Source of the DNA: Chrysomallon squamiferum | Taxonomy: Eukaryota; Mollusca; Gastropoda; Neomphalida; Peltospiridae | DNA: 64,000 bases | Assembly: GCA_012295275.1 (NCBI GenBank) | Contig: CM022671.1 | Span: forward strand, 19,834,456-19,898,455 | Direction of reading: 5' to 3' | Part shown: piece after piece, positions 21,385 to 37,200 of the stretch | Numbering within the stretch: position 1 is the stretch's first letter | How the letters are laid out: every line of letters starts with the position of its first letter | Translations under genes and position numbers: made by a program | The notes under the pieces: model-generated | What the model was told of the DNA's origin: nothing | Databases searched by the model: none | Seen by the model: the letters and a program-made list of their open reading frames with translations, nothing else

Positions 21385-23432
21385 AGTATCTCAGTGCAAT
21401 ATAACAGGTAATACAGGATTCTATGTAGAATTCTGGTAAATACTGAAACAGTCGGCCATACTTGGAGGCTTTCTCGATTGTTTTCAATAGTACATTTAAC
21501 AGCCAGGTAATATCCATTTGCTTGGTCTGTTTAGGATAAGAAAAAGTATTAATATTTTATTTGTTCTTAATTTACAATACTTTTTTTGGTGAAAAATCAA
21601 TTAATATTAAGAGGAGAATTTTCGGTAAAACAAATAATAACTCAAAGTAAAGCAATATTTTTGTTTAGTCATACACGAAGTAAGTATTTTTATAATCTTC
21701 TTTTCAATATGATAAATAAACATTTTGTTACATTATAATCAGTGTTTAGCCTGACTCTTAGGTGAAATATTTGATACAGACATATCAAATATTGTTAATG
21801 TAAAATAAAGCCTTATTGCTGGATTCAAGAAGACTGAAACCACTAATGTTAACAGAATGAAAATGGAATTGCTTTCACCTTTTTGAGGTTATAAACTGGT
21901 TAAAACATTTGCCTTTTTAATAAAAATAATATATACACATCCGCTTTAAATGTAAAAATTTTCTTAAGAATTCTGAATTTTTTGTTTTAAATCATCTATT
22001 CCTTTTATTACAAAAAAAACACAAATATACTAACATATTTTGGTCGTGGCATACCATGTATCAAATAAAGAAATCTTTGAACATTTTATTACTTGTATTC
22101 TTTACCTTTGAATAAATAACAGCAACAACCCATCCCATCTGTCTAGCCTGCTCAGTGATCTTGTCAAGAAACACCTGCTTGGCATTACCAAGGTATTCAT
22201 GTACATCAGTCATCTTTAAAAATAAAAATAAATAATTTATCAGTAGAGTTTGTCCTAATAACATATACATTTAGTGGAATATTGTATGACTTGATGGTTA
22301 TTTTTCTGATCCAAACAATTTTGTGTGTGTGTGTGTATATATATATTTGACATATTTCTAAATAATCCTTTTTTGCCCTTTAAGACCAATATTAGCTAAT
22401 TATGAAATATGACAAAAATCGATAATAAAAAATGGCATTGTTTTTCATCTTTGCTTTGGTCAAGTAGTAATATATAACATACAGAAATGCATTCAGAGTT
22501 GACATTTCAAATGACCGATTTACAAATTCTTCAAAAAGCACCTTGATTACACAGTTATCACCTTCACTAAAAAAAATAGGAGAATTTATCTGTAACATAT
22601 ACAAATATATATATTTTTTTTTAAATTACATTATATCAAAGTCTAATACTTCCACATTTAAAAAAAGGTGACAAACTAATTTTTTATATATTGAACTTAC
22701 ATCTGAAGGACATATCTTCTGTATCTTGATAGGCTAGGACAAATTCTTTTAAATTATCTCGTAATGCACACATCTGAAAAACATTTTAAACATTTTTTTA
22801 AACATTTACACACATTATTATTAGCTGGTACATGAAAAACTGCAATGTTTTTCTTTGAAATTAGCAAAATGATTTACTTAAATTTGCAATATCATTCAAT
22901 AAAGTCTGAATTATTATTAAATGAAGTCTGCAAAATGATTAATTTGTATTATTTATTATAAACTGAAATCTGTGTTATTATTAACTATAATCTGTAATAT
23001 TCAACTACAATTTGCATTATCAATAATCAAAATTTGAATTATTTTTACAAAAATTTGTATTATATTTCACAAACATTCACAGTATTATTCCCTTTAATTG
23101 AGATTATTATTCTCTAAGAGAGGCATTAAAAATCTCAAAATATTTTAATATTGTTCTCTGAAAGTTGCCATCTTAACTAATAAAAGTAGATTCAGTTACG
23201 CTTGTTTTTTTTTTTTTACCTTGCCTAGTTGTTTGTGTGCTGCTATATGGTACAGGAGAATAAGACTATCAAGAAGTCTCATCAGAGTGTTTCCACTTGG
23301 CATTTCACGTTCCGGATACTCAGCTGCAACAGATAGAATAGCATATTTAAAATCAAATCAAATCTATATGTGTATGGTATTAAACCAGACATTTTTATTA
23401 TCATTTCTTCTGCTACAGAAACTAAATATTGT

Positions 23433-23463
<31 letters not shown>

Positions 23464-26400
23464 TATCAACACCAATATAAGCACCTATTAAAACTAAATG
23501 TATAATGCTAAAAAGCTTATCAAACTTCAATACAATATAAACAATTTCTGTCATCAGTTATTGGATATCAAATATTTCATATCGATATTTTATATACAAA
23601 TTCCCACAGACAGAAAAGCACTCACCTTGTCCTTTAATAAGTAAATATACAGCAGTGACTTTTTTTATATCACGATAATCCACCAACCAATAATCTAACT
23701 AATGAGCAATATCCTGCCCCAAATTTAACACAAAATAAGTTTAACAACTCACTACATTACTGGAAATAAAAAAATAAAAAAGAAAAATAAGAAAGAAAAA
23801 AGAAATAAAAATAATTTTACATTTTTCAGCAGAGTGATCTTTTCCTGACTTTTTGTCCACTTTCACAACTTTTCCATCATCGGTGAGAGAAATTCCCTGA
23901 GCTTTGTTTACTTCAGCTTTGAATTAAAATGGAAAAAATGTATATATTTGAAAAATATTATATATGTATAAAATTAAAATCAATATATGTTCTGCATATT
24001 ACTAATATACATATTTCATGTCAGAGCTGAACATTTATAAAACTATATTTACTGTTAAAAATAGTAGTTTTTTTCTTCTTAAAATAAGCTGTATGAAACT
24101 ACAAACATCCATTCATACTCTTTAAACTCAATAAAAAAACCCAAAATAAAATAAAAATACATCAGACAAATATTTTATGTATCAAAAATCAACAGCTGTA
24201 AAAAATTATTGTATTTTTTATGTTTAATTTTTGTAAGTTTAACTAAATGTGAAAAACTTCCAAACAGATCTATAAAATAAATACTTAGAAAAAAAAATAT
24301 GCTAAACTAATGAAAATTAATTAAATATGTGAAAGAAATACTGATGTTATTATTATAAGAACAAGGATGTTGTCAATACATGAAAATAATCAAACTGAAC
24401 CTGTATTCACTATGGACTTGATGCTATAATTTAAAACTCACCACCAAGAGTTCTGTTAAGATGAGACATTAAACCGCCACAGCGTTGGAAGTCAAAGTAA
24501 TCTGTTGAGTCAGTCCAGAATTGTTGCATAGGCAAAAATGCCTCTGTAAAATTAAATTACACTAAATACAACAATATCTACTTCATTATAATTATAAATG
24601 TTTAATGACAATGGTTTTTATTAATTCAATCACACAAATTAATAATTAATTTATAATTTTTAACAACTGCAGGATAAAGATAATTTATAATTTTTAATTT
24701 GACCCAAGCTAATAACACATTTTTGTAAGCAAAAATAATTTTAAAAAGTAAAAAAAAAAAAATTGTATTATGGCCCTAGTTAAAAATCTTTGCTGATAAA
24801 AATAATGTTTTAAAAATTAACTTTACCTGTGCTCTTAACAAATCTTGCTGGATCTTCTTTTTGGAAAATATCCCAATAATACTGAACAGCCTTGACAAGA
24901 CAATGAAAGAAACAGAGACTGACAGGCAGAGGACAAGTGTTGACTTGATACACTCGCATCACACCACTGTTTCATGTAAAAATGAATGCAGTTTCTCCAT
25001 GAAGATATCTCTTGTGGTCTTTTCCTATAAAAAAATAAATAAAATAAAAAATTAAAATTTTTCTGTGAAATCTTCAGCATCATATTAAGTTTGTGAAATG
25101 AACAATGTCAAGTTTAACCTAAATAATTAGAGTAAAAACAAACAGACAGTAAAAGAAGAAAAAAGAATAATGATAAAAAAAATGAAGATGAAATCAGTGA
25201 AAATGAAAGTAAAAGCATGTGAAAGACAAAATAAATAGAGAAACAAAAAATGGATCACAGGGAATGTGTCAGAGAGATAAACATTGTGAAAAAAGGAAGA
25301 TAAAAAAAGTGTATATAGAAGATATTTTAAAATTATAAATAAATGATTTTAAATCATATTTATTGACTGAAAAAGTAAAATAAATGAAACGTTTAATGTT
25401 TGAAGAAAATGAAACATACATCTTTTGGATCATTATGTATTAGTAATACTTTCAGCATCTCAATTTGGATTTCTTCAATTTCTGAAAATACAATGTTACC
25501 AATAATATTTTTTAAGAAGCAATAATCTCACAAATTAAGATGCAAAAATAACTATTAATTCTACAAATTGCAAAAATTTAAAAAAAAAAAAAAAAATTCT
25601 AAAGGAAAATTAATTATATTTTACTATCTTTTTATAAATACTTGTTTTTTAAATTATGAATTCTCAAGGAAAAAACTGCAAGTAATTTTGGTAATAAAAT
25701 TTTATTATTAAATGAAAATAAGTTAATGGAGGAAAAAAACAAAAACAACATTACCACCACAATTTGCATTGCACATCTGTTTTCTATTATGGCTATCTTA
25801 TATGAATAAAATTTTGATAAATACCTTCAATTTTCTTTCTCAGTTTATCACATGCAGCAGTATAGGTTTTTTGTCTAAGTTTTTCTTCTGTAGTAAGAGG
25901 TACATTAGGAATTTCATCATCATCATCATCCTGTATATTAAATGATATTATGTTAACATGAAATATAAACAAGTTTAACTGGTAATCTGAAATTTTGTCA
26001 GATTAGTTGTTAATATGAAATGTTATATGTGATTACATTATCAAGAAATATTAAACAGATTAACTTCTAATATGAGAAATGCTAATAGATTACTTGGCTA
26101 ACATAAATTAATATATTATCTAATGTTATAAAGTAAAACCAGTTCAGTGTAAAACAAATCATGAATGACATCTAATTATTAGTTTGTTTCAAGTCAGAAA
26201 TATGTTATAAATTATGGGCTTGCACTGAAATTGCATTAAATCTCAAACTTAAAGAATAAAGTTACCTTTGACATGGTTTCCCACCAGACAGAAGGAATAA
26301 TCTCAGCCAATCCTGCATCATCTGGTGGTTTTATGTGCATAAAGATTGGAAATTTGATTTTATCAAATGTAATTAGGTTAAGAAAAACAAAATACACTCA

Positions 26401-28818
26401 TAAATGCAACAAACTATTAGAATACTTTTCGCTCATAAAACAAAAAATAATTTTGTAGCAGCCATGTATATATTTTAGTTAAATCAGTTGCAACCACTGT
26501 ATTTGAAGTATACTAATTTAAAAATACAGATGAGAGTTTATTGTTCATAACTTGTAATGTATTCAATACTGAAACACTAAACAAAACAAATGAAGGATAT
26601 AACACATAAATCAATAAATGTCTTCTTGTCTGTGGATGTCTGAGTATAGCAAGTGTTAGGGTCAGATACTGCTTCTGAAAAAAAACAAAAAAAAACACAG
26701 AAACATTAACTTTATCAAAAAATCTCAGGTTAAATCATGTAATTTATGAGATTTGTATTAAAGAAGAGAAAAAATATAATAATAAAAACCATTTCCTGAA
26801 AAGAAAATATTCTTTGATCATCTAAATCCTGATAGATTAATCTTTCTTGTATAATTTTTACTTATATTTACAAGGATGTCAATAAAGCTAGCACCAAAAT
26901 AATTTGACAGCTATTTAATAAATGTTTGTTAAAAATTATGTCAACAGTTAGATTGTTCACTGAATGTGTATGTACCAGCATAATGTCCACAATACTTATA
27001 AAGCTTATGTTAGAAAATGAGAACAGAAACCATAATAGTGCCAATGATTTACAAAGAACATGATATTACAGATCTTTTGAAAATGTTTAACTGACTTTCA
27101 CTGAAGAAAATGAAACATGGAAATATCATGGTTGTGCTCTAAGCAGTCAATGTTTTATAAGAAAAATATAAGGTAACTTACTGGATATTTGAAATCTGGT
27201 GTTACTGGAGAAAATTGGTATGATGAGAGGAGAATAATGGCTAGATATTCAAGACATTGCTTTAATTCATAGTCCTGGAAAAGACCAGTAATAAAATTTA
27301 CTAACAAATTAATGTATTTTAATTTGATCACACTTCAATCATTTTAATATAAATGATATTATTTAAAATAATATATGGAAGATAAACAAACAAACAAACA
27401 AACAAACAAACAAAATAGAATAATAATAACAAAAACTTACTTGCAGAAGAGCCCAGAGTATGTCAAGCATTTTTGCAATGTATGGTTCATCCACTTGTTG
27501 GTCACAATCACAGATTTTCAGCAGAAATGTCAACAAACACAATTCAACAATGTAGGCACTTCTCTGAAAGGAAAAAAAAGAAGAAATTATTTAAATAATG
27601 AATACAGAAATAAAATGAATAAAAAATCAGTACTCTTTTGACATAAAATAGACAAAATAAAGTCATGATTTCATCATCATCATCATCAGTTATTTATTTA
27701 TTTTCTAACAAATTCTAATTATTTAGCATGTTTTTAAAATGATTTAGAACAGCTTCTTTTTCTATTTTATATGATGCGTAATAAAATCTCATAACCATAA
27801 TGTTAGGTTTTTCAAAATAAATTCATTGCAAAAAGAAAGAAAGGTATAAATAATAATAATACCAACAATAATAATAAAAACAAATAAATACAGACCAGTA
27901 ATGGACCAAGATTTTCAAATATGTGTGCTGCAACTAGCATGGCTGTACATTTCCGAGACCGATGTTCAGTAAGAGGTGGCAGCACATCTTCACTCTTCCC
28001 AGCAATCAACTCTGCACCAGCTACCTGTTAAATACAGTCTCAATTATTTTACTCCCCCATACTCAGAGATCGGTTCATAATTATATATGTATCTTTTTGT
28101 TATTGCAGTAGCTATGTTTGGTTTCAGCTGAGTTTTGTTTTTCCTTTCTTTTTTCCAGCAACTGTTGGCTCTAATAGTACTGACTTGCAGGATAACATCC
28201 AATCTGTTTAAAAAATAATTGTTTTTAATGCTATTATTAGCTTTAATTATAATAGTATATACGAAACAGAGAAAGAACAATAAAATAATTTTCATGAGAG
28301 GTAGACATCTGTTATTAAGTTTACAACTACTGAATGTAATTATAAAACAACTAAAATAAGCAATAGATATTTATGTCTTGTTTTAAAAATTATACATGTC
28401 TGGTGAAAATAATATTAAGTAATTATATGTGAATCATAAAATAAATAGTCTTATTATAAGGATTAAAAACATGAAGCTGAAATTTAATTTATCTCTTCAA
28501 AAATCCTTGCAATATGTCCAATTAATGTAAAAGGATAGTATGCAAATCAGTTTGTTCACAGTGCAACTGAAGGCAAACATTATAAATATGTGTTATTAGT
28601 TTGTTCTAGTTGTGATTTTGTTTCAGCTTTGTTACTTTTTTTATTTTATTTTTTTATTATAGGCTGATCTTAACAATAAAGAGGATGCTGTTATGAAGAA
28701 TTGCTATTTAGGTCACTTATTATTGACTTGGTTTTGAAAATATAAACATCACATGATATAATAAATGATTTATTTATCATTCATACCTTGAAAAACACAA
28801 GAATTAGCCCTCATAGTG
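21385..28818 (-). CDS. RNF123: RNF123 (KPC1) 5'/middle exons, broken at both ends
   Basis: Minus-strand exons of the RING E3 ligase RNF123: 28787-28818 (SPRY micro-exon), 27896-28024, 27441-27563, 27182-27274, 26578-26674, 26266-26321, 25825-25930, 25420-25481, 24827-25024, 24442-24543, 23821-23916, 23626-23694, 23220-23323, 22701-22773, 22479-22589 (extra exon), 22106-22213 and a truncated 21385-21526. Family landmarks include [46 protein letters not shown] and HKQLGK. The first exon and most of SPRY are missing between 28030 and 29019. The last exon is cut by the join at 21384. Lesions: an 11-base loss at 22701-22773 and a one-base loss near 24960. The end of 26578-26674 is uncertain. In vertebrates RNF123 partners UBAC1 and targets p27Kip1 in the cytoplasm. 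Confidence 0.82.
22479..22589 (-). CDS. RNF123: Extra RNF123 exon, candidate cassette (copy 1)
   Basis: A 111-base open segment (acceptor ttacag) reading [20 protein letters not shown] to MSTLNAFLY. In vertebrate RNF123 the flanking exons (ending KRCPSD and starting MTDVHEYL) abut directly, so this is an insertion relative to them. The in-frame donor is gttata; a stronger gtatgt sits four bases upstream but would break the frame. It is kept open in copy 2 with few changes. It could be a cassette exon or an unspliced intronic frame. Confidence 0.4.
22701..22773 (-). CDS. RNF123: RNF123 exon with 11-base coding deletion (copy 1)
   Basis: Reads [20 protein letters not shown], then lacks the KLKRCPS coding present in copy 2. 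It is 73 bases here versus 84 in copy 2 (51431-51514). The loss shifts the frame and leads to a stop in the next exon. Copy 2 is intact. Confidence 0.8.
24827..25024 (-). CDS. RNF123: RNF123 exon with one-base frame slip
   Basis: Starts EKTTRDIFMEKLHSFLHETV and meets TGA, but in the next frame resumes MRVYQVNTCPLPVSLCFF and KAVQYYWDIFQKEDPARF to the donor. The exon is 198 bases where phases need 199. The slip is at about 24960. Both halves match vertebrate RNF123, so this is one exon with a missing base. Confidence 0.75.
27383..27414. repeat. (CAAA)n microsatellite
   Basis: Pure tetranucleotide array in an RNF123 intron. Confidence 0.9.
28158..28190 (-). pseudogene. Decayed duplicate of the RNF123 SPRY micro-exon
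   Basis: Reads STIRANSCW after an AG acceptor (ctgcaag), closely echoing TMRANSCVF at 28787-28818. It has no GT donor where one is needed, and reads on into a Lys-rich frame. Most likely an exon duplicate that lost its 3' end; a second alternative exon is less likely. Confidence 0.4.
28787..28818 (-). CDS. RNF123: RNF123 SPRY micro-exon
   Basis: A 32-base exon with good acceptor (aatttcag) and donor (gtatga), reading T-MRANSCVFQ-G. It matches the start of the RNF123 SPRY domain (vertebrate TIRSTTCVYKG). The exons that should follow (G-K-W-x-Y-E-V and the rest of SPRY) are not found before 28030. Confidence 0.55.
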
Positions 28819-33741
<4,923 letters not shown>

Positions 33742-34252
33742 GACTTTGACAGAGTTCACCGGCTATGTAGAGGTCGCCACTTCTATGACTTCCGTTGTAC
33801 TTTCATTACGATCTCCTGTTGTTACTCCAAAGAACCGACAAATTTTGTAAACGACATTTTAAAGCATATCTGTTTCGGGCAGAAATTAAATGCTTTTCAC
33901 TTATGAACTACAAAAATAAAAATTGACTTATAAATTGTTGCAAAGTGTTGTGGACTTTTGTTGACTCATTAAAATGAAAATGAAAATAATGTAAAATGTA
34001 AAAAGATAAAATAAAATAAATACAATAAAACAACAGGTTCGTTTATTTGTAAACTTAAAAAGATCAAAACAATTCCAACTAGGTTTTTTCGATTCGACTG
34101 ATTGATGTTGTTTATCTTGAAAGAAAGAATGTAAAGTATAATACAAATATTGTGTTACTATTATTTCGTTTGTTTTCGGAATAAACGGATTTCCGTTTTC
34201 TTGCAGATGACGGAAGTGGGCAGGATTTCGGTGATATATATAAACTCTAACT
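33742..34252. promoter_or_regulatory. Divergent promoter between DLD and EEA1
   Basis: 511 bases separate the DLD ATG (minus, 33741) and the EEA1 ATG (plus, 34253). ETS/GABP-type cores lie near each end: ACTTCCG at 33788-33794 and CGGAAGTG at 34211-34218. ETS-family sites are typical of bidirectional promoters and of nuclear genes for mitochondrial enzymes. Transcription starts are not determinable. Confidence 0.55.
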
Positions 34253-37200
34253 ATGTTGAAAAGATTACGTGGTAAAAAAGACTCGCAGAGTCCGGTGAGA
34301 ATCTGCATCATTTTATGTCATATAAATTTTTATATCTTTGTTCAGTGCATTCTTATTTTTTGCAGTGCTTTGTTGAAACCACATTTTATTGGGGTTACAT
34401 GATTTTAGCAGTAACAGCAAATACACGACATTTAGACATTACACTTACAGTGATTACTGTTTAGTTTGATTCAGTGATTCATTGATTGGCACTGACAGTA
34501 ACATTCGCAATCGGCATTGTCACTGACAGTGACAGTTACGCATAATAATGATTGTCATAATAATGTCACTGTCAGCCAATTAGTATTCATTCTGTCAAAA
34601 CAGACTGGCCATACATTCCAGAAAATGATATGAAAATTAATAATAATTTTTATAATCATAATAATGTGGTTAGAATTATGAATTCAGACGCTAATTCTTT
34701 GTATGTGTGTAGAGTTACATTTAACTTCTGTCTTTTTCAAATTTAAGATGATAATATATTTTTTTTATTAATAAAATGATTATATGTAATAAAATTTCAA
34801 ACTGAAAATAATGAAACTGTTACAAAGAAAGTATTTTAATCTTTTTAAAAAACCAAGAACAAAACTTACAAAACCCATTTATTATGGACATGATTTTGGA
34901 TTTTGCTTAAATTATACAAAATTACAAAGTGCTGTCTGATCACAGATTTTATCATTTTGTTTAAAATTAGGACAACATAACATAAAGGATAGCTTTCACA
35001 CTCACATTTTTGTTTTTCAGGATAATCCCCAATCCCCCACATCCAGTCGCTTTGCTTTACCCAGCTTCCTTACCAATCGCACTGATTCCTCTAATGAAAA
35101 TGATTATAATGAAGCACAGGTAATGTGATATTATGTTTAATAAATACTCATTGGTTGTGAAATATTGTAATTTAACCTGTGTTTTGCATGTTGTCTGTCT
35201 GTGTTACTGAAAAGGAACTATATTATGGATTTTAACGTTAATATATGAACCCCAACCATCCAGAGGTTAGATTTAGTTGATTATGACAATATCTAGCTCC
35301 AAATCAGTAATGTAAATATTATACTCTAAAAAACTGCCTAAGAAATTGTGAAAGTCAAAATATATTTTTATATAGTATTATAAAAAAATAAGAAAAAAAT
35401 AGGTATTTCTTATTTCTTTTATTTGTTCTTGCTGTTCAGTAAACATGAGAATAATTTTTAAGACCAACTGTTTTCTAAGCTTTAAAAGTAATTTGTTTTA
35501 TTATTAATTTTAAAGTAAATATTATGAAAACTAACAGCATCTTGAATTTTATTATTTAGTTGACTAAAATGTTATTGTTTCTGTCATTAGTTTTTAAATG
35601 CATGCAACAAGTAGTTGTTTTATTCTGCAAAATATCTTCACATGTTTTATTAAGGGCTTTCTGTGCCCAATCTGTATGAAGTCGATGTCAGATGCTGAGG
35701 CTCTTCAAAAACATTTTGATGTTGAACATCAGGAAAATAATTCACAAAACAATGTCCAGGATATGCAGGGTGTAAGTTGAAAATGTTATAAAACATTATT
35801 ATGAGATAGTCATTAAATTCCATTTATTTTGTTATTTTAATTTTGAGGTTTCACAAGATTTATTATCATATATGCAATATTATTATTCTGTTTTCTTTTT
35901 ATGCTTTTGGTGTTTTCATCAAATTTCATATTACTAACAGGCTTTTCTACTAACAACATAAATAATAATATAATTATGCTTTTCTGTTTGTTTTTTGTTG
36001 TTTTTTTTTATTTTGTTTTTTGTTGTTTTTTGTTTTGTTTTGTGTACGTGAGCAATTTAATTCAAATTTTTTATATAATATGGCTGTTAAAACCATTAAT
36101 GTATTAACACAGTGTAAGTTTATTTTTTTCTTAAATGTTAAATAATGCTTTTGAAAAATAACATCATTATCTCTTAAGTCTGAGACAAACTAATGTTTTT
36201 TTATTTATTTTCTTTAGTTACTTTAACATTAATTTAATTTAGAGCTGCATATAATTTTAAATTGATTATAAAAGTTTACTAATAATAAACATTTAAGTTT
36301 AATAGATTTTGAGGAATATATTTTTATCTTTGTTAGAATTTCTTTTCTAATCTAACACGTTTTCCATTAGTGTTTGCATTTTAGAAATCTCTTGTTAAAT
36401 CACAATTAATGGGAAGAGTTACACATTTGTGTATTTTATTACATATATAATTGGAGATTAATACATAGAATTATGTGGTATAATTATGACCATCAAAAAC
36501 ATTTCTGCTGTATATTATTGTAGGAAGGTTTCCTATGTCCCATATGTAAAAAGGCCTTAACATCACCTGAAGCCTTGACTGAACATTATGAGAAGGAACA
36601 CAACAGTCCTGTAGAGCAAGCAAATATTAAACGGTAAACTTTCATCTAAACTTTAATCTGCTGAATCAGTTACATACTAACTAAAACCATTAATAATATT
36701 TGGTGACATAACCTGTTGAATCAGTTAAACAGGTATTATATTTCTAAATTTAAAAAAATGTATTTTTAGTGGCATAAAATTGCATAGATATGATATATAA
36801 TATATCTTAATTTTTAAAAATATTTTTATTCACCTCTATATATTTGTATCATTAAAATTTCTTGTCTTGTTCAGTTATTATATAGTGAGAAGGTGACAGT
36901 TACATCTAGAAATACTGATTTTGCCATATAATTAAGACCATAATATTTTTAATAGCATAATGGTTAATTGAGTTAAAATAGATATAAGTGTAGTTTGGCA
37001 TGCACAATATGAATACTAAAATACTTGATAATGGTTGGTCAACAGATACTGTTTCACTTTTGTCACAACCTCAGCTGAGTTTAATGATGATGAATTAAAA
37101 CCTGTAATTTAAACAGTTTCAGAATACAGTTTATAAATGACAATCATCAATGATTTTAGTTAGAAATTATTTCGATTTTTTGAAATAAATAATTTTCCAT

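Larger units (their letters stand above)
21385..24599. repeat. Duplicated segment C, copy 1
   Basis: Aligns to 50100-53443 with allele-like divergence and the same RNF123 exons. The left edge is inside an exon that is complete in copy 2 (50064-50241), proving that the left join at 21384/21385 is not native. Confidence 0.85.

Noticed and set aside
26578-26674. Alternative reading of this RNF123 exon as AVSDPNTCYTQTSTDKK
   Set aside because: It needs a phase-1 entry, while the strong upstream donor at 27182 gives phase 0. The phase-0 reading LTLTLAILRHPQTRR matches the family.
28669-28735. Plus-strand exon-like stretch after ttattatag (ADLNNKEDAV)
   Set aside because: Good-looking acceptor but no donor in frame, no neighbours on that strand, and no match to the expected EEA1 order.
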